Below, piece by piece: positions 1 to 6,684 of a stretch of 10,489 nt of DNA. A program made the translations under genes and the position numbers. The DNA is taken from contig CANISK010000033.1 in the NCBI GenBank assembly GCA_947470205.1, positions 1 to 10,489 on the forward strand. Direction: 5' to 3'. The notes under the pieces were generated by a model. It made no database searches. It had not been told where the DNA came from and saw only the letters and a list, made by a program, of their open reading frames with translations. Positions within the stretch are counted from its first letter, which is position 1; the number at the start of each line of letters is the position of its first letter. This stretch comes from Neisseriaceae bacterium. Lineage in GTDB: Bacteria; Pseudomonadota; Gammaproteobacteria; Burkholderiales; UBA11063.

Positions 1-1
1 A

Positions 2-607
2 AAATTATGTCTATTATTATCCATCCCTGCCACAATAAGTTTAGCAATTTTATCCAAACCACTTACCATGACATTGTTTATGTATGGTAAATTTGAATAT
101 CATGATGCAGTTATGACGTCATATGCATTAACTGCATACTCTGTCGGGCTTATGGGTTTAATTTTGGTAAAAATATTTGCACCGGGGTTTTATGCCAATC
201 AAGACATCAAAACTCCAGTTAAAATTGCAATTTTTGTATTACTAATTACCCAGGGATTAAATTTAATCTTTATCATACCCTTCAAACATGCAGGACTATC
301 TTTATCTATTGGCCTTGGGGCGTGTGTTAATGCATTCTGCCTATGTCACACGTTACTAAAGCGTAAACTATACATTCCGCAAACATCTTTCAAGGGCTTT
401 ATATGTAAATTGGCTATTGCCACTTTAATAATGTCTATATTTTTGTTATTAGGTTTATATTATCTACCTGTAAATTTTACAGGTACAATCAGTGTGCGCG
501 TTGAATCTTTATGTATTTTAATTACTATTGCAATATTGGCATACTTTGGTACTCTGTTGATTCTTGGGCTTAGACCAAGGGATTTTGCAATGTCTGAAGT
601 AGGATAA
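2..607 (+). CDS. murJ: Lipid II flippase MurJ (MviN), C-terminal part, 5' truncated by window edge
   Basis: MurJ moves lipid II across the inner membrane for peptidoglycan assembly. The reading frame is open back to base 2, so the ATG at 68 is internal; about 201 residues are present of a family length near 510. Six hydrophobic segments are visible, matching the last six of the 14 helices known for MurJ. The strongest family signature is the stretch around AYSVGLMGLILVKIFAPGFY followed by ANQDIKTPVKIA, and later KHAGLSLSIGLGACVNA. A PLTMTLFMYGKF-type segment precedes them, also typical of MurJ. The gene ends 27 bases before fabD and may be the upstream member of that operon. The identification is firm from the motifs; only the N-terminal half cannot be assessed. 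Confidence 0.95.
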   Translation, partial: KLCLLLSIPATISLAILSKPLTMTLFMYGKFEYHDAVMTSYALTAYSVGLMGLILVKIFAPGFYANQDIKTPVKIAIFVLLITQGLNLIFIIPFKHAGLSLSIGLGACVNAFCLCHTLLKRKLYIPQTSFKGFICKLAIATLIMSIFLLLGLYYLPVNFTGTISVRVESLCILITIAILAYFGTLLILGLRPRDFAMSEVG

Positions 608-616
608 AGATAATAT

Positions 617-623
617 AAAAAGG
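617..623 (+). promoter_or_regulatory. Ribosome binding site of fabD
   Basis: The purine-rich AAAAAGG lies 11 bases before the ATG at 635. It is a modest Shine-Dalgarno match in the short murJ-fabD gap and supports this start. Confidence 0.5.
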
Positions 624-634
624 TACAATAAATT

Positions 635-1573
635 ATGAAATTTGCATTTATATTTCCTGGTCAAGGTTCGCAATCATTACACATGATGGATAAATTAAAA
701 GACCATCATGCAGTAAAAGAAATATTTTATATAGCGCAAAATATATTACATGTAGATTTCTTGAAAATGTTAGCTAACAGCACCGCAGATGAAATAAATC
801 AAACAACAATTACTCAACCACTAATGTTATGTAGTGGGTATGCCACTTATGCAACATGGTGCACCCTAACAAACAAAACTCCAAGCATATTAGCTGGACA
901 TAGTCTGGGTGAATGGATAGCCATGATTGCAAGTGGGGTGCTCTCATTTGAAGACGCGCTTCATGTGGTTAATCTTCGTGCGCAATATATGCAATCAGAG
1001 GCAGATAAAACCAATGGTGCCATGGCGGCGGTGATTGGATTAGATAAAGACAATGTAAATATTGTATGTAATGAAATCGCACACCAAGAAAATGGGGTTA
1101 TCGCAGGAGTGAATTTTAACTCCAAAGAACAAGTTGTAATTGCGGGAGAGATTCGTTTAATAAACATTGCCATTGATAAATTAAAACAAAGGGGAGCAAA
1201 ACGAGTACAGATACTCCCAGTGTCAGTCCCATCGCACTGCATGTTGATGAAACCAGCCGCAGAGAAATTATCAAAAGAAATTAATAATGTTAAGTTTAGT
1301 CCACCAAAAATACCCATATTGCATAACATAAGTGGGCTATCGTATAATAACGTTGAAGATATTAAAAACGCTTTAATTCAACAATTATATTCACCGGTAT
1401 TGTGGGTGTCTATAATAGAAAATATGGTTAAGCAAGAGGTGACAACAATTATAGAATGCGGACCAGGAAAAATCTTAAGCAATCTAAATAAACGCATTGA
1501 TGGCCGCATTAATAATTACAACATACATTCAATAGAAGATGTTAATGCAATAAATAATATTTTAAATCAATAA
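635..1573 (+). CDS. fabD: Malonyl-CoA:ACP transacylase FabD
   Basis: FabD transfers the malonyl group from malonyl-CoA to acyl carrier protein in the cytoplasm, feeding type II fatty-acid synthesis. The 312 residues match the usual length near 310. Visible motifs are FPGQGSQ at residues 7-13, the nucleophile elbow GHSLGE with serine 90, an arginine at 115 in the position that binds the malonyl carboxylate, and VPSH with histidine 201, the catalytic-dyad partner. Near the C-terminus there is ECGPGKIL, also typical. The start at 635 puts the FPGQGSQ motif at the normal distance from the N-terminus. fabG follows after 41 bases, the standard neighbour. fabH, which usually sits upstream, is replaced here by murJ. 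The function is certain from the intact active site. Confidence 0.98.
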   Translation: MKFAFIFPGQGSQSLHMMDKLKDHHAVKEIFYIAQNILHVDFLKMLANSTADEINQTTITQPLMLCSGYATYATWCTLTNKTPSILAGHSLGEWIAMIASGVLSFEDALHVVNLRAQYMQSEADKTNGAMAAVIGLDKDNVNIVCNEIAHQENGVIAGVNFNSKEQVVIAGEIRLINIAIDKLKQRGAKRVQILPVSVPSHCMLMKPAAEKLSKEINNVKFSPPKIPILHNISGLSYNNVEDIKNALIQQLYSPVLWVSIIENMVKQEVTTIIECGPGKILSNLNKRIDGRINNYNIHSIEDVNAINNILNQ

Positions 1574-1614
1574 ATATACTCACAGTATTATAACATTACA
1601 AAGGTAAAACACAA

Positions 1615-2358
1615 ATGGAGCAAAAACAGATAGAACGAAAAATTGCCTTAGTTACTGGGGCATCTCGTGGAATAGGTAGGGCAATTGCATCAACTCTTGC
1701 TAAAAATAATATTACCGTTATTGGCACGGCAACCACAGATGATGGTGCACAGACGATCACTGATTACCTTTCCATATACAATGGGTGTGGTGTAGTTTTA
1801 GATATTGGCGATAGCGCAAATATAACGCATACATTAAAAGATATCACAGATAAATATGGAGATATATCAATATTAATCAACAATGCGGGAATCACTAAAG
1901 ATAATTTATTTTTACGCATGAAAGAAGAAGACTGGGACTCGGTATTAGATATCAATCTTAAATCAATCTTTTTGCTCTCTAAATGTGTAATTAAAGGTAT
2001 GATGAAAAGTAGATTTGGACGAATTGTGAATATTACATCTGTGATTGGCTTCACGGGAAACCCAGGGCAGGTTAATTATTCTAGCGCCAAATCTGGAATA
2101 ATGGGCTTTACCAAATCCATGGCACAAGAATTTGGCAGTAGAAATATCACAGTAAACTGCGTTGCACCTGGATTTGTAACGTCTGATATGACCAACAAAC
2201 TCTCCGATGAAGTTAAGGCTAGCTATTTAAACAAGATTCCACTTGGCAAATTTGCAGACCCAATAGATATCGCCAATGGAGTTAAGTTTTTAGTGAGCGA
2301 TGACGCAGCTTACATTACGGGAACAACATTGCACATTAATGGTGGTTTATACATGTAA
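1615..2358 (+). CDS. fabG: 3-oxoacyl-ACP reductase FabG
   Basis: FabG is the NADPH-dependent short-chain dehydrogenase that reduces 3-oxoacyl-ACP in each elongation cycle. The 247 residues match the family length. The Rossmann cofactor motif TGASRGIG is at residues 14-21 and NNAG at 89-92. The catalytic set is asparagine 114, serine 142, tyrosine 155 and lysine 159, spaced as in the E. coli enzyme. The C-terminus carries the expected YITGTTLHINGG. An AAAGG site at 1600-1604 supports the start. Position directly after fabD argues for the fatty-acid enzyme rather than another SDR such as PhaB. acpP, which usually follows, is absent; edd begins 19 bases downstream instead. Confidence 0.96.
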   Translation: MEQKQIERKIALVTGASRGIGRAIASTLAKNNITVIGTATTDDGAQTITDYLSIYNGCGVVLDIGDSANITHTLKDITDKYGDISILINNAGITKDNLFLRMKEEDWDSVLDINLKSIFLLSKCVIKGMMKSRFGRIVNITSVIGFTGNPGQVNYSSAKSGIMGFTKSMAQEFGSRNITVNCVAPGFVTSDMTNKLSDEVKASYLNKIPLGKFADPIDIANGVKFLVSDDAAYITGTTLHINGGLYM

Positions 2359-2364
2359 CTATAA

Positions 2365-2369
2365 AAGGA
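2365..2369 (+). promoter_or_regulatory. Ribosome binding site that fixes the edd start
   Basis: AAGGA lies 8 bases before the ATG at 2378. The same frame is open back to an ATG at 2300 inside fabG. This site, and the match of the protein beginning at 2378 to known Edd N-termini, choose the later start. Confidence 0.7.
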
Positions 2370-2377
2370 TAATCAAA

Positions 2378-4189
2378 ATGACAATAATTCACCCCATGCT
2401 ATCAAAAGTAACAAACGATATTATACAAAGAAGTGCTATCACAAGAAAGCATTATTTAGACAGAATGCGCTCCTCATATGGTAAAATAGTCTCTAGGGCT
2501 AATTTAAGCTGCACCAATCTTGCGCATATTATGGCGGCAGAGGATAGCACCACCAAATTTATCTTAAAGGAATTAGAGAAGCCAAATATTGGTATTATTT
2601 CAGCGTATAATGACGTTTTGTCTGCCCATCAGCCATATTATCGCTATCCAGAAAAAATCAAAGAATATGCCTTAAAATATAACGGAACAGTACAGATGGC
2701 CGGAGGAGTTCCTGCTATGTGCGATGGTGTGACACAGGGGCAAACTGGGATGGAGCTATCTTTATTTTCTCGAGATGTAATTGCAATGTCTACCGCCATT
2801 GGTTTATCGCACAATATTTTTGATGCAGTTACGTATCTTGGTATTTGCGACAAAATAGTTCCAGGTCTTCTAATTGGAGCCTTATCTTTTGGTCATCTAC
2901 CTGCGGTTTTTATACCGTCTGGGCCAATGAAAAGTGGCATTTCAAATAAAGAAAAAGCTGACACTAGAAAATTATTCGCTGAAGGTAGTGTGACACCAAA
3001 GCAACTATTAGAATCCGAAATGAAATCTTATAATTCACCAGGTACATGCACTTTTTATGGCACCGCAAACACCAATCAAATGTTCATGGAAATAATGGGC
3101 TTACATATTCCAGGTAGTGCATTTGTATCACCAAACACACCACTTAGAGATGCACTCACCGAATGTGCTGTCAAACGCACAATCGAAATAACCCATCTCA
3201 CGCCAAACTTCACTCCACTTTGTGAAATAATAACCGAAAAAACCATAGTTAATGGCATTGTTGGTTTGCTTGCAACTGGCGGCTCCACAAACCACACCAT
3301 ACATTTACCTGCAATTGCAAAGGCATGTGGCATTATAATCAACTGGGACGACTTTGCCCAATTATCAGAAATAGTACCATTAATTACAAAAATATACCCC
3401 AATGGGGAAGCGGATATTAATGACTTCCACAATGCAGGTGGTATGGCATGTGTTATTCATGAATTACTCCACAGTGGACTTTTACATAATAATGTAAAAA
3501 CAATTGTGGGTGATGGCTTACGCCCATACACCAAAAACCCAATGTTATCTGATGATGGTAAGCTAGTATGGCAAAATGGCATCAATACAAATACCAATAT
3601 CATTAAATCAGTATCTTCACCGTTTGCACAAAATGGTGGATTAAAAATCCTCACTGGTAACCTAGGCCGTGCTGTAAGTAAAATATCAGCAATTGCAAAA
3701 GAACATTATTATGTAAAAGCTCCTGCTCGTGTTTTTACAAATCAAGATGATATAAAAAAAGCATTCAACGATAACAAACTTAATATGGATTGTGTTATAA
3801 TATTACAATATCAAGGTGGAAAATCAAACGGTATGCCAGAATTACACGGCCTAACCCCACTTTTATCTTCCTTGCAAGATAAGGGTTATAAAGTTGGGTT
3901 AGTTACTGATGGTAGGATGTCTGGAGCATCTGGTAAAGTTCCTCATGCGATACACATTACCCCAGATGCTATAAATAACGGCAATATTGCAAAAATTAGA
4001 GATAATGATATTATAGAATTAGATTTAATTAACAGCACATTAAAGTTATTAATATCAAACACAGAACTAGAACAACGAGAGATAGTCACACCAAACCTCA
4101 CCCATAACCACGAAGGGATGGGGAGAGAACTATTTGCGCATTTCAGAAATAATGTATCTAGCTCAGAACTAGGCGCTAGTATATACTAG
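2378..4189 (+). CDS. edd: 6-phosphogluconate dehydratase (Entner-Doudoroff pathway)
   Basis: Edd dehydrates 6-phosphogluconate to 2-keto-3-deoxy-6-phosphogluconate in the cytoplasm; the product is normally split by Eda. With the start at 2378 the protein has 603 residues, the same length as E. coli Edd. IlvD/Edd family marks are AGGVPAMCDGVTQGQ with cysteine 115, the signature CDKIVPG with cysteine 157, PGTCTFYGTANTNQM with cysteine 224, and the second signature LVTDGRMSGASGK near the C-terminus. The three cysteines are the expected iron-sulfur ligands. Segments such as NDVLSAHQPY, ATGGSTNHT and GNLGRAV fit Edd better than the dihydroxyacid dehydratase IlvD, which is shorter. The gene is 19 bases after fabG and probably in the same transcript. 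No eda, zwf or pgl is visible beside it, which is unusual. Confidence 0.96.
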   Translation: MTIIHPMLSKVTNDIIQRSAITRKHYLDRMRSSYGKIVSRANLSCTNLAHIMAAEDSTTKFILKELEKPNIGIISAYNDVLSAHQPYYRYPEKIKEYALKYNGTVQMAGGVPAMCDGVTQGQTGMELSLFSRDVIAMSTAIGLSHNIFDAVTYLGICDKIVPGLLIGALSFGHLPAVFIPSGPMKSGISNKEKADTRKLFAEGSVTPKQLLESEMKSYNSPGTCTFYGTANTNQMFMEIMGLHIPGSAFVSPNTPLRDALTECAVKRTIEITHLTPNFTPLCEIITEKTIVNGIVGLLATGGSTNHTIHLPAIAKACGIIINWDDFAQLSEIVPLITKIYPNGEADINDFHNAGGMACVIHELLHSGLLHNNVKTIVGDGLRPYTKNPMLSDDGKLVWQNGINTNTNIIKSVSSPFAQNGGLKILTGNLGRAVSKISAIAKEHYYVKAPARVFTNQDDIKKAFNDNKLNMDCVIILQYQGGKSNGMPELHGLTPLLSSLQDKGYKVGLVTDGRMSGASGKVPHAIHITPDAINNGNIAKIRDNDIIELDLINSTLKLLISNTELEQREIVTPNLTHNHEGMGRELFAHFRNNVSSSELGASIY

Positions 4190-4223
4190 AGTGTACTTTT
4201 AATGTGTATGTACAATCTTTTAT

Positions 4224-4228
4224 GAGGA
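4224..4228 (+). promoter_or_regulatory. Ribosome binding site of the 128-residue unknown gene
   Basis: GAGGA lies 7 bases before the ATG at 4236. A strong, well-placed site is good evidence that this small frame is translated. Confidence 0.65.
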
Positions 4229-4235
4229 ATGGTTT

Positions 4236-4622
4236 ATGACTCCACAATCACTAGGGAACTCAATAAAAAACATTGTTACATTATACTATCAAAACGCAGT
4301 GCCAATTAATGTACAAGGAATTTTATCACAAATAGATGGCACAATCAATGATGCCAAAAAAAATAACATAGTCGATATCACAATAATTTTAGAAGGAATC
4401 TATCAAGCGTTGCCAGATTCAATAACTTTAAAACATCAGTTACAAGAGTTACGCACTCAAGTATGGACAAATCATCAGGGGCAACCACCACAAAATTTCA
4501 TAATACAAAATGATACCAAAATCAAACATACGCGGAATTCTGTAAAAAATGCATACTGGGCAACATTTAATAATTTTCAACACACCGTACATTCATCAGA
4601 TTTATGGGAAACCAAGTCATGA
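4236..4622 (+). CDS. Hypothetical protein of 128 residues between edd and the peroxiredoxin gene
   Basis: I do not recognise this protein. It has no signal peptide, no membrane segment and no cysteines. Residues 1-75 look mostly helical, with alternating hydrophobic positions. A glutamine- and proline-bearing linker (NHQGQPPQN) near residues 79-87 separates this part from a polar tail that ends with a cluster of tryptophan, phenylalanine and histidine. It is very likely real: it has a strong ribosome binding site, fills the space between edd and the peroxiredoxin gene with gaps of 46 and 25 bases, has the same base composition as its neighbours, and no frame on the opposite strand competes. 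Its place in the row suggests co-expression with them but gives no function. The amphipathic helical part could serve protein-protein contact; that is inference. Confidence 0.75.
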   Translation: MTPQSLGNSIKNIVTLYYQNAVPINVQGILSQIDGTINDAKKNNIVDITIILEGIYQALPDSITLKHQLQELRTQVWTNHQGQPPQNFIIQNDTKIKHTRNSVKNAYWATFNNFQHTVHSSDLWETKS

Positions 4623-4634
4623 TTAACATTTTTT

Positions 4635-4639
4635 AGGAG
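4635..4639 (+). promoter_or_regulatory. Ribosome binding site of the peroxiredoxin gene
   Basis: AGGAG lies 8 bases before the ATG at 4648. It is one of the two strongest sites in the window and fits a highly expressed antioxidant enzyme. Confidence 0.7.
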
Positions 4640-4647
4640 TTTAATTT

Positions 4648-5292
4648 ATGAGTAACTGCACACAAAACGAATGTCATAATTTTCTATATCCACAGGTTCT
4701 GGTGGGTCATGAGGCGCCAGATTTTACAGCTCCAGCTGTATTGGGCAATGGCACAATAACGGATAAATTTAACTTTAAACATGCGACCAATGGTAAATAC
4801 GCTGTTGTATTTTTCTACCCCTTGGACTTTACGTTTGTATGCCCATCAGAATTGATTGCCTTTGATAATCGCATTGAAGAGTTTCACAAAAGAAATGTAG
4901 AGGTGATTGGGGTATCTATAGACTCACATTTCACGCACAACGCATGGAGAAATACACCTATAGATAAAGGTGGAATCGGGCACGTTAGGTACACAATGGT
5001 TGCAGATATAACCCATGAAATATGTCAAAATTTTGGAGTTGAATCAAGTTCAGGGGTTGCGTATCGTGGTTCATTTTTAATTGACAAATCTGGAATTGTA
5101 CGTCATATGGTAGTAAATGACTTGCCGCTTGGGCGTAATATAGATGAAATGATAAGAATGGTAGATGCTCTCCAATTTACAGAAGAGCATGGAGAGGTAT
5201 GTCCTGCTGGTTGGAATAAAGGTAAAGAGGGCATGAAAGCCAATTCGTCTGGAGTTGCAAATTATCTAGCACACCACAGCAAATCTTTATAA
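4648..5292 (+). CDS. Typical 2-Cys peroxiredoxin (AhpC/Prx1 family)
   Basis: This cytoplasmic thiol peroxidase reduces hydrogen peroxide, organic hydroperoxides and peroxynitrite. The 214 residues include the peroxidatic site PLDFTFVCPSE with cysteine 65 and threonine 62, the active-site arginine 140 (AYRGSF), and the resolving cysteine 185 in GEVCPAGW, which defines the typical 2-Cys type. A GGIG element at 108-111 resembles the GGLG element of hyperoxidation-sensitive peroxiredoxins, but the C-terminal tail ends in GVANYL plus a short polar end rather than a clear YF motif. Length and tail fit the Prx1-like AhpC of many proteobacteria rather than the shorter E. coli AhpC. No ahpF is adjacent, so the reductant may be thioredoxin. 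An extra cysteine pair (4 and 9) near the N-terminus is unusual but has no evident role. The symbol ahpC or tsaA would depend on the lineage. Confidence 0.95.
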   Translation: MSNCTQNECHNFLYPQVLVGHEAPDFTAPAVLGNGTITDKFNFKHATNGKYAVVFFYPLDFTFVCPSELIAFDNRIEEFHKRNVEVIGVSIDSHFTHNAWRNTPIDKGGIGHVRYTMVADITHEICQNFGVESSSGVAYRGSFLIDKSGIVRHMVVNDLPLGRNIDEMIRMVDALQFTEEHGEVCPAGWNKGKEGMKANSSGVANYLAHHSKSL

Positions 5293-5329
5293 CCATCGGT
5301 GATTATTTTGTAAAGATTATCGATGATTA
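5290..5329 (+). other. Imperfect hairpin at the 3' end of the peroxiredoxin gene
   Basis: Arms 5290-5304 and 5315-5329 can pair over 15 positions, with 11 Watson-Crick pairs, three G-T wobbles and one mismatch, around a 10-base loop. It starts on the stop codon. No T-run follows, so it is not a standard intrinsic terminator; it could protect the mRNA 3' end or act in Rho-dependent ending. Confidence 0.4.
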
Positions 5330-5337
5330 CAAATGTC

Positions 5338-5361
5338 TTTCTAAAGCCAACCCTTTAGAAA
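5338..5361. repeat. Perfect 9-base inverted repeat with a 6-base spacer
   Basis: TTTCTAAAG at 5338-5346 and its exact reverse complement CTTTAGAAA at 5353-5361 flank the spacer CCAACC. It could be an RNA hairpin after the upstream operon or an operator for a dimeric repressor. The arms are AT-rich and no T-run follows, so terminator function is doubtful. Confidence 0.55.
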
Positions 5362-5413
5362 CCACAATCAATCCATCCAAGTAATTTACTGTCTAACAAA
5401 ATAAATCTAATTC

Positions 5414-5512
5414 ATGAAAAAAATTATCAACACATTTGTTGTAAGCGTTGTAAGCCCTGAGAAATCGGGGTTTAACAATCTCAAGTGTAGTAAAATTAAA
5501 CCATGTCAATAA
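5414..5512 (+). CDS. Possible 32-codon leader or small ORF overlapping the lysC start
   Basis: ATG at 5414 opens a frame of 32 codons ending with TAA at 5510-5512, overlapping the first ten bases of lysC. The predicted peptide begins MKKIINTFVV and is hydrophobic to about residue 14, then polar. It contains the tandem VVSVVS encoded by the repeat at 5438-5455. No Shine-Dalgarno sequence precedes the ATG. The overlap would allow termination-reinitiation coupling to lysC, which itself lacks a clear site. It is not rich in lysine or threonine codons in the way classical attenuator leaders are (five lysines among 32 residues, one threonine). It may be chance; I list it only because position and overlap are suggestive. 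Confidence 0.2.
   Translation: MKKIINTFVVSVVSPEKSGFNNLKCSKIKPCQ
5438..5455 (+). repeat. Tandem 9-base direct repeat GTTGTAAGC x2
   Basis: Two exact adjacent copies, 5438-5446 and 5447-5455, lie upstream of lysC. The second copy runs into the left arm of the hairpin at 5452. Such a pair could be a protein-binding site or a small slippage product. Confidence 0.6.
5452..5473 (+). other. Hairpin with GAAA tetraloop upstream of lysC
   Basis: Arms 5452-5460 and 5465-5473 can form nine pairs (two are G-T wobbles) closed by a GAAA loop, a stable GNRA-type loop. Only three T follow in the arm itself and then AACAATC, so it is a weak terminator candidate at best. It lies 30 bases before the lysC ATG, where it could affect lysC expression. 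Confidence 0.45.
5491..5496 (+). promoter_or_regulatory. Possible -10 element just upstream of lysC
   Basis: TAAAAT matches the TATAAT consensus at five of six positions and ends 6 bases before the lysC ATG. A start at the usual distance would fall on or next to that ATG, giving a leaderless mRNA. No good -35 box is seen at 16-18 bases upstream, so support is weak. Confidence 0.25.
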
Positions 5513-6684
5513 TCATTCAAAAATACGGCGGCACTTCAGTTGGTAGTATAGATAAAATATTATCAGTTGCAAAAATCATTTCACACTCTTTGGTTGGTGA
5601 TAAAAAAATAGTGGTAGTGGTGTCTGCCATGTCTGGCAAAACTGATGAATTATTTAATCTTGCCAAACAAATAAATCCCCATATTACAACAGGAAGAGAA
5701 ATTGATAGCCTGGTTGCAACTGGAGAACAAATTACGGTATCACTGCTTACGTTGGCACTGCAAAATCTTGGTGTAAAAGCTAGTAGTTTTTGCGGATGGC
5801 AGATCCCAATTATCACTACCCACAAGTTTACCAATGCAAGAATACACAACATTGATGCCAACAAAATTATACACATTTTTAAAACTCAAGATGTAATAAT
5901 AGTAGCAGGTTTCCAGGGGGTGACAGATACGGGAGACATAACCACCCTGGGAAGGGGTGGATCAGATATCTCAGCAGTAGCAATTGCCGCAAGCATAAAG
6001 GCAGATGAGTGTCAGATATATACAGACGTAAATGGAGTGTACACGGCAGACCCAAATAAAATCTCAGGAGCTCACAGGATTCACAAAATAAACGGCGTTA
6101 TGATGTTTGAGGCGGCATCTTTGGGTGCAAAAGTATTGCATGTGCGAAGCTGTGAATTAGCGTATCGCTATAAGATAAACATTCGGGTAATATCTACATT
6201 TGCCCCACATGATCAAGGGAGTTTAATTGTGAACAAAGAACACCTGGAAGACTATCCGGTGGCGGATATTTTAGCTACTGAGGACAATCAATCATTATTT
6301 CAAATAACTCACACAAATAATAATATCACACCACAGCACTTCCCATCAAACAAGCTAATTGCCAAGCTTTACGAGGTGAGCAATCTAGACATGTTAAATA
6401 CACAACAAAATTACATATCTTTTGCCGCACATTCGACTCACCAGCAGGTAATATCAAATTTTCTTACATTAAACAATATAAAATTTAATACTATCAACAA
6501 TCTCACTAAGCTATCAATTGTAGGTAGTGGCTTTCGCTCCAACCAATCTCTCAATCAGAAGATATGGAATAGATTAATGGAATTTGAAATATTTGCCACC
6601 ACTCACAATGAAATTAGTTTTTCAATTCTTATTCACGCTTTGGATGTTATTAAAGTTCGTAACAGCTTATCTCATTTATTATAA
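5503..6684 (+). CDS. lysC: Aspartate kinase, mono-functional, with diverged C-terminal ACT region
   Basis: The enzyme phosphorylates aspartate, the first step towards lysine, threonine, methionine and diaminopimelate. The kinase half is well conserved: KYGGTSVGS at residues 7-15, VVVVSAMSG near 37-45, ATGEQ at 72-76, GFQGVTDTGDITTLGRGGSD at 136-155, YTDVNGVYTADP at 173-184, and ASLGAKVLHVRSCELA near 205-220. The start at 5503 is fixed by the family N-terminus, although no real Shine-Dalgarno sequence precedes it. At 393 residues it is somewhat shorter than the usual 405-420. From about residue 250 it hardly resembles the two ACT domains of LysC: the first ACT motif (a GVPD-PG-type segment) is not recognisable, while GSGFRSNQSL near 351-360 is a remnant of the second. 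Feedback control by lysine and threonine may therefore differ. No asd or dapA is adjacent. Confidence 0.93.
   Translation: MSIIIQKYGGTSVGSIDKILSVAKIISHSLVGDKKIVVVVSAMSGKTDELFNLAKQINPHITTGREIDSLVATGEQITVSLLTLALQNLGVKASSFCGWQIPIITTHKFTNARIHNIDANKIIHIFKTQDVIIVAGFQGVTDTGDITTLGRGGSDISAVAIAASIKADECQIYTDVNGVYTADPNKISGAHRIHKINGVMMFEAASLGAKVLHVRSCELAYRYKINIRVISTFAPHDQGSLIVNKEHLEDYPVADILATEDNQSLFQITHTNNNITPQHFPSNKLIAKLYEVSNLDMLNTQQNYISFAAHSTHQQVISNFLTLNNIKFNTINNLTKLSIVGSGFRSNQSLNQKIWNRLMEFEIFATTHNEISFSILIHALDVIKVRNSLSHLL

Noticed and set aside
961..1329. Minus-strand open frame of 122 codons inside fabD
   Set aside because: It lies wholly within the conserved FabD gene, shows no recognisable motif, and is explained as the antisense shadow of the coding sequence. 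The same holds for minus-strand frames inside fabG, edd, lysC and the gsp genes.
2300..2377. N-terminal extension of the edd frame starting inside fabG
   Set aside because: It would overlap the fabG 3' end out of frame and has no ribosome binding site. The start at 2378 has AAGGA and gives the standard 603-residue Edd.
4190..4235. TGTAC / GTACA inverted repeat after edd as a terminator
   Set aside because: Only five paired bases around a long AT-rich loop and no T-run; likely chance in an AT-rich gap inside an operon.
5452..5473. Intrinsic terminator upstream of lysC
   Set aside because: The stem and GAAA loop look good, but no T-run follows the right arm, so I kept it only as a hairpin of unknown role.
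5430..5502. tRNA gene in the lysC leader
   Set aside because: No cloverleaf can be built: there is no paired acceptor stem and no GGTTCRA-type T-arm.
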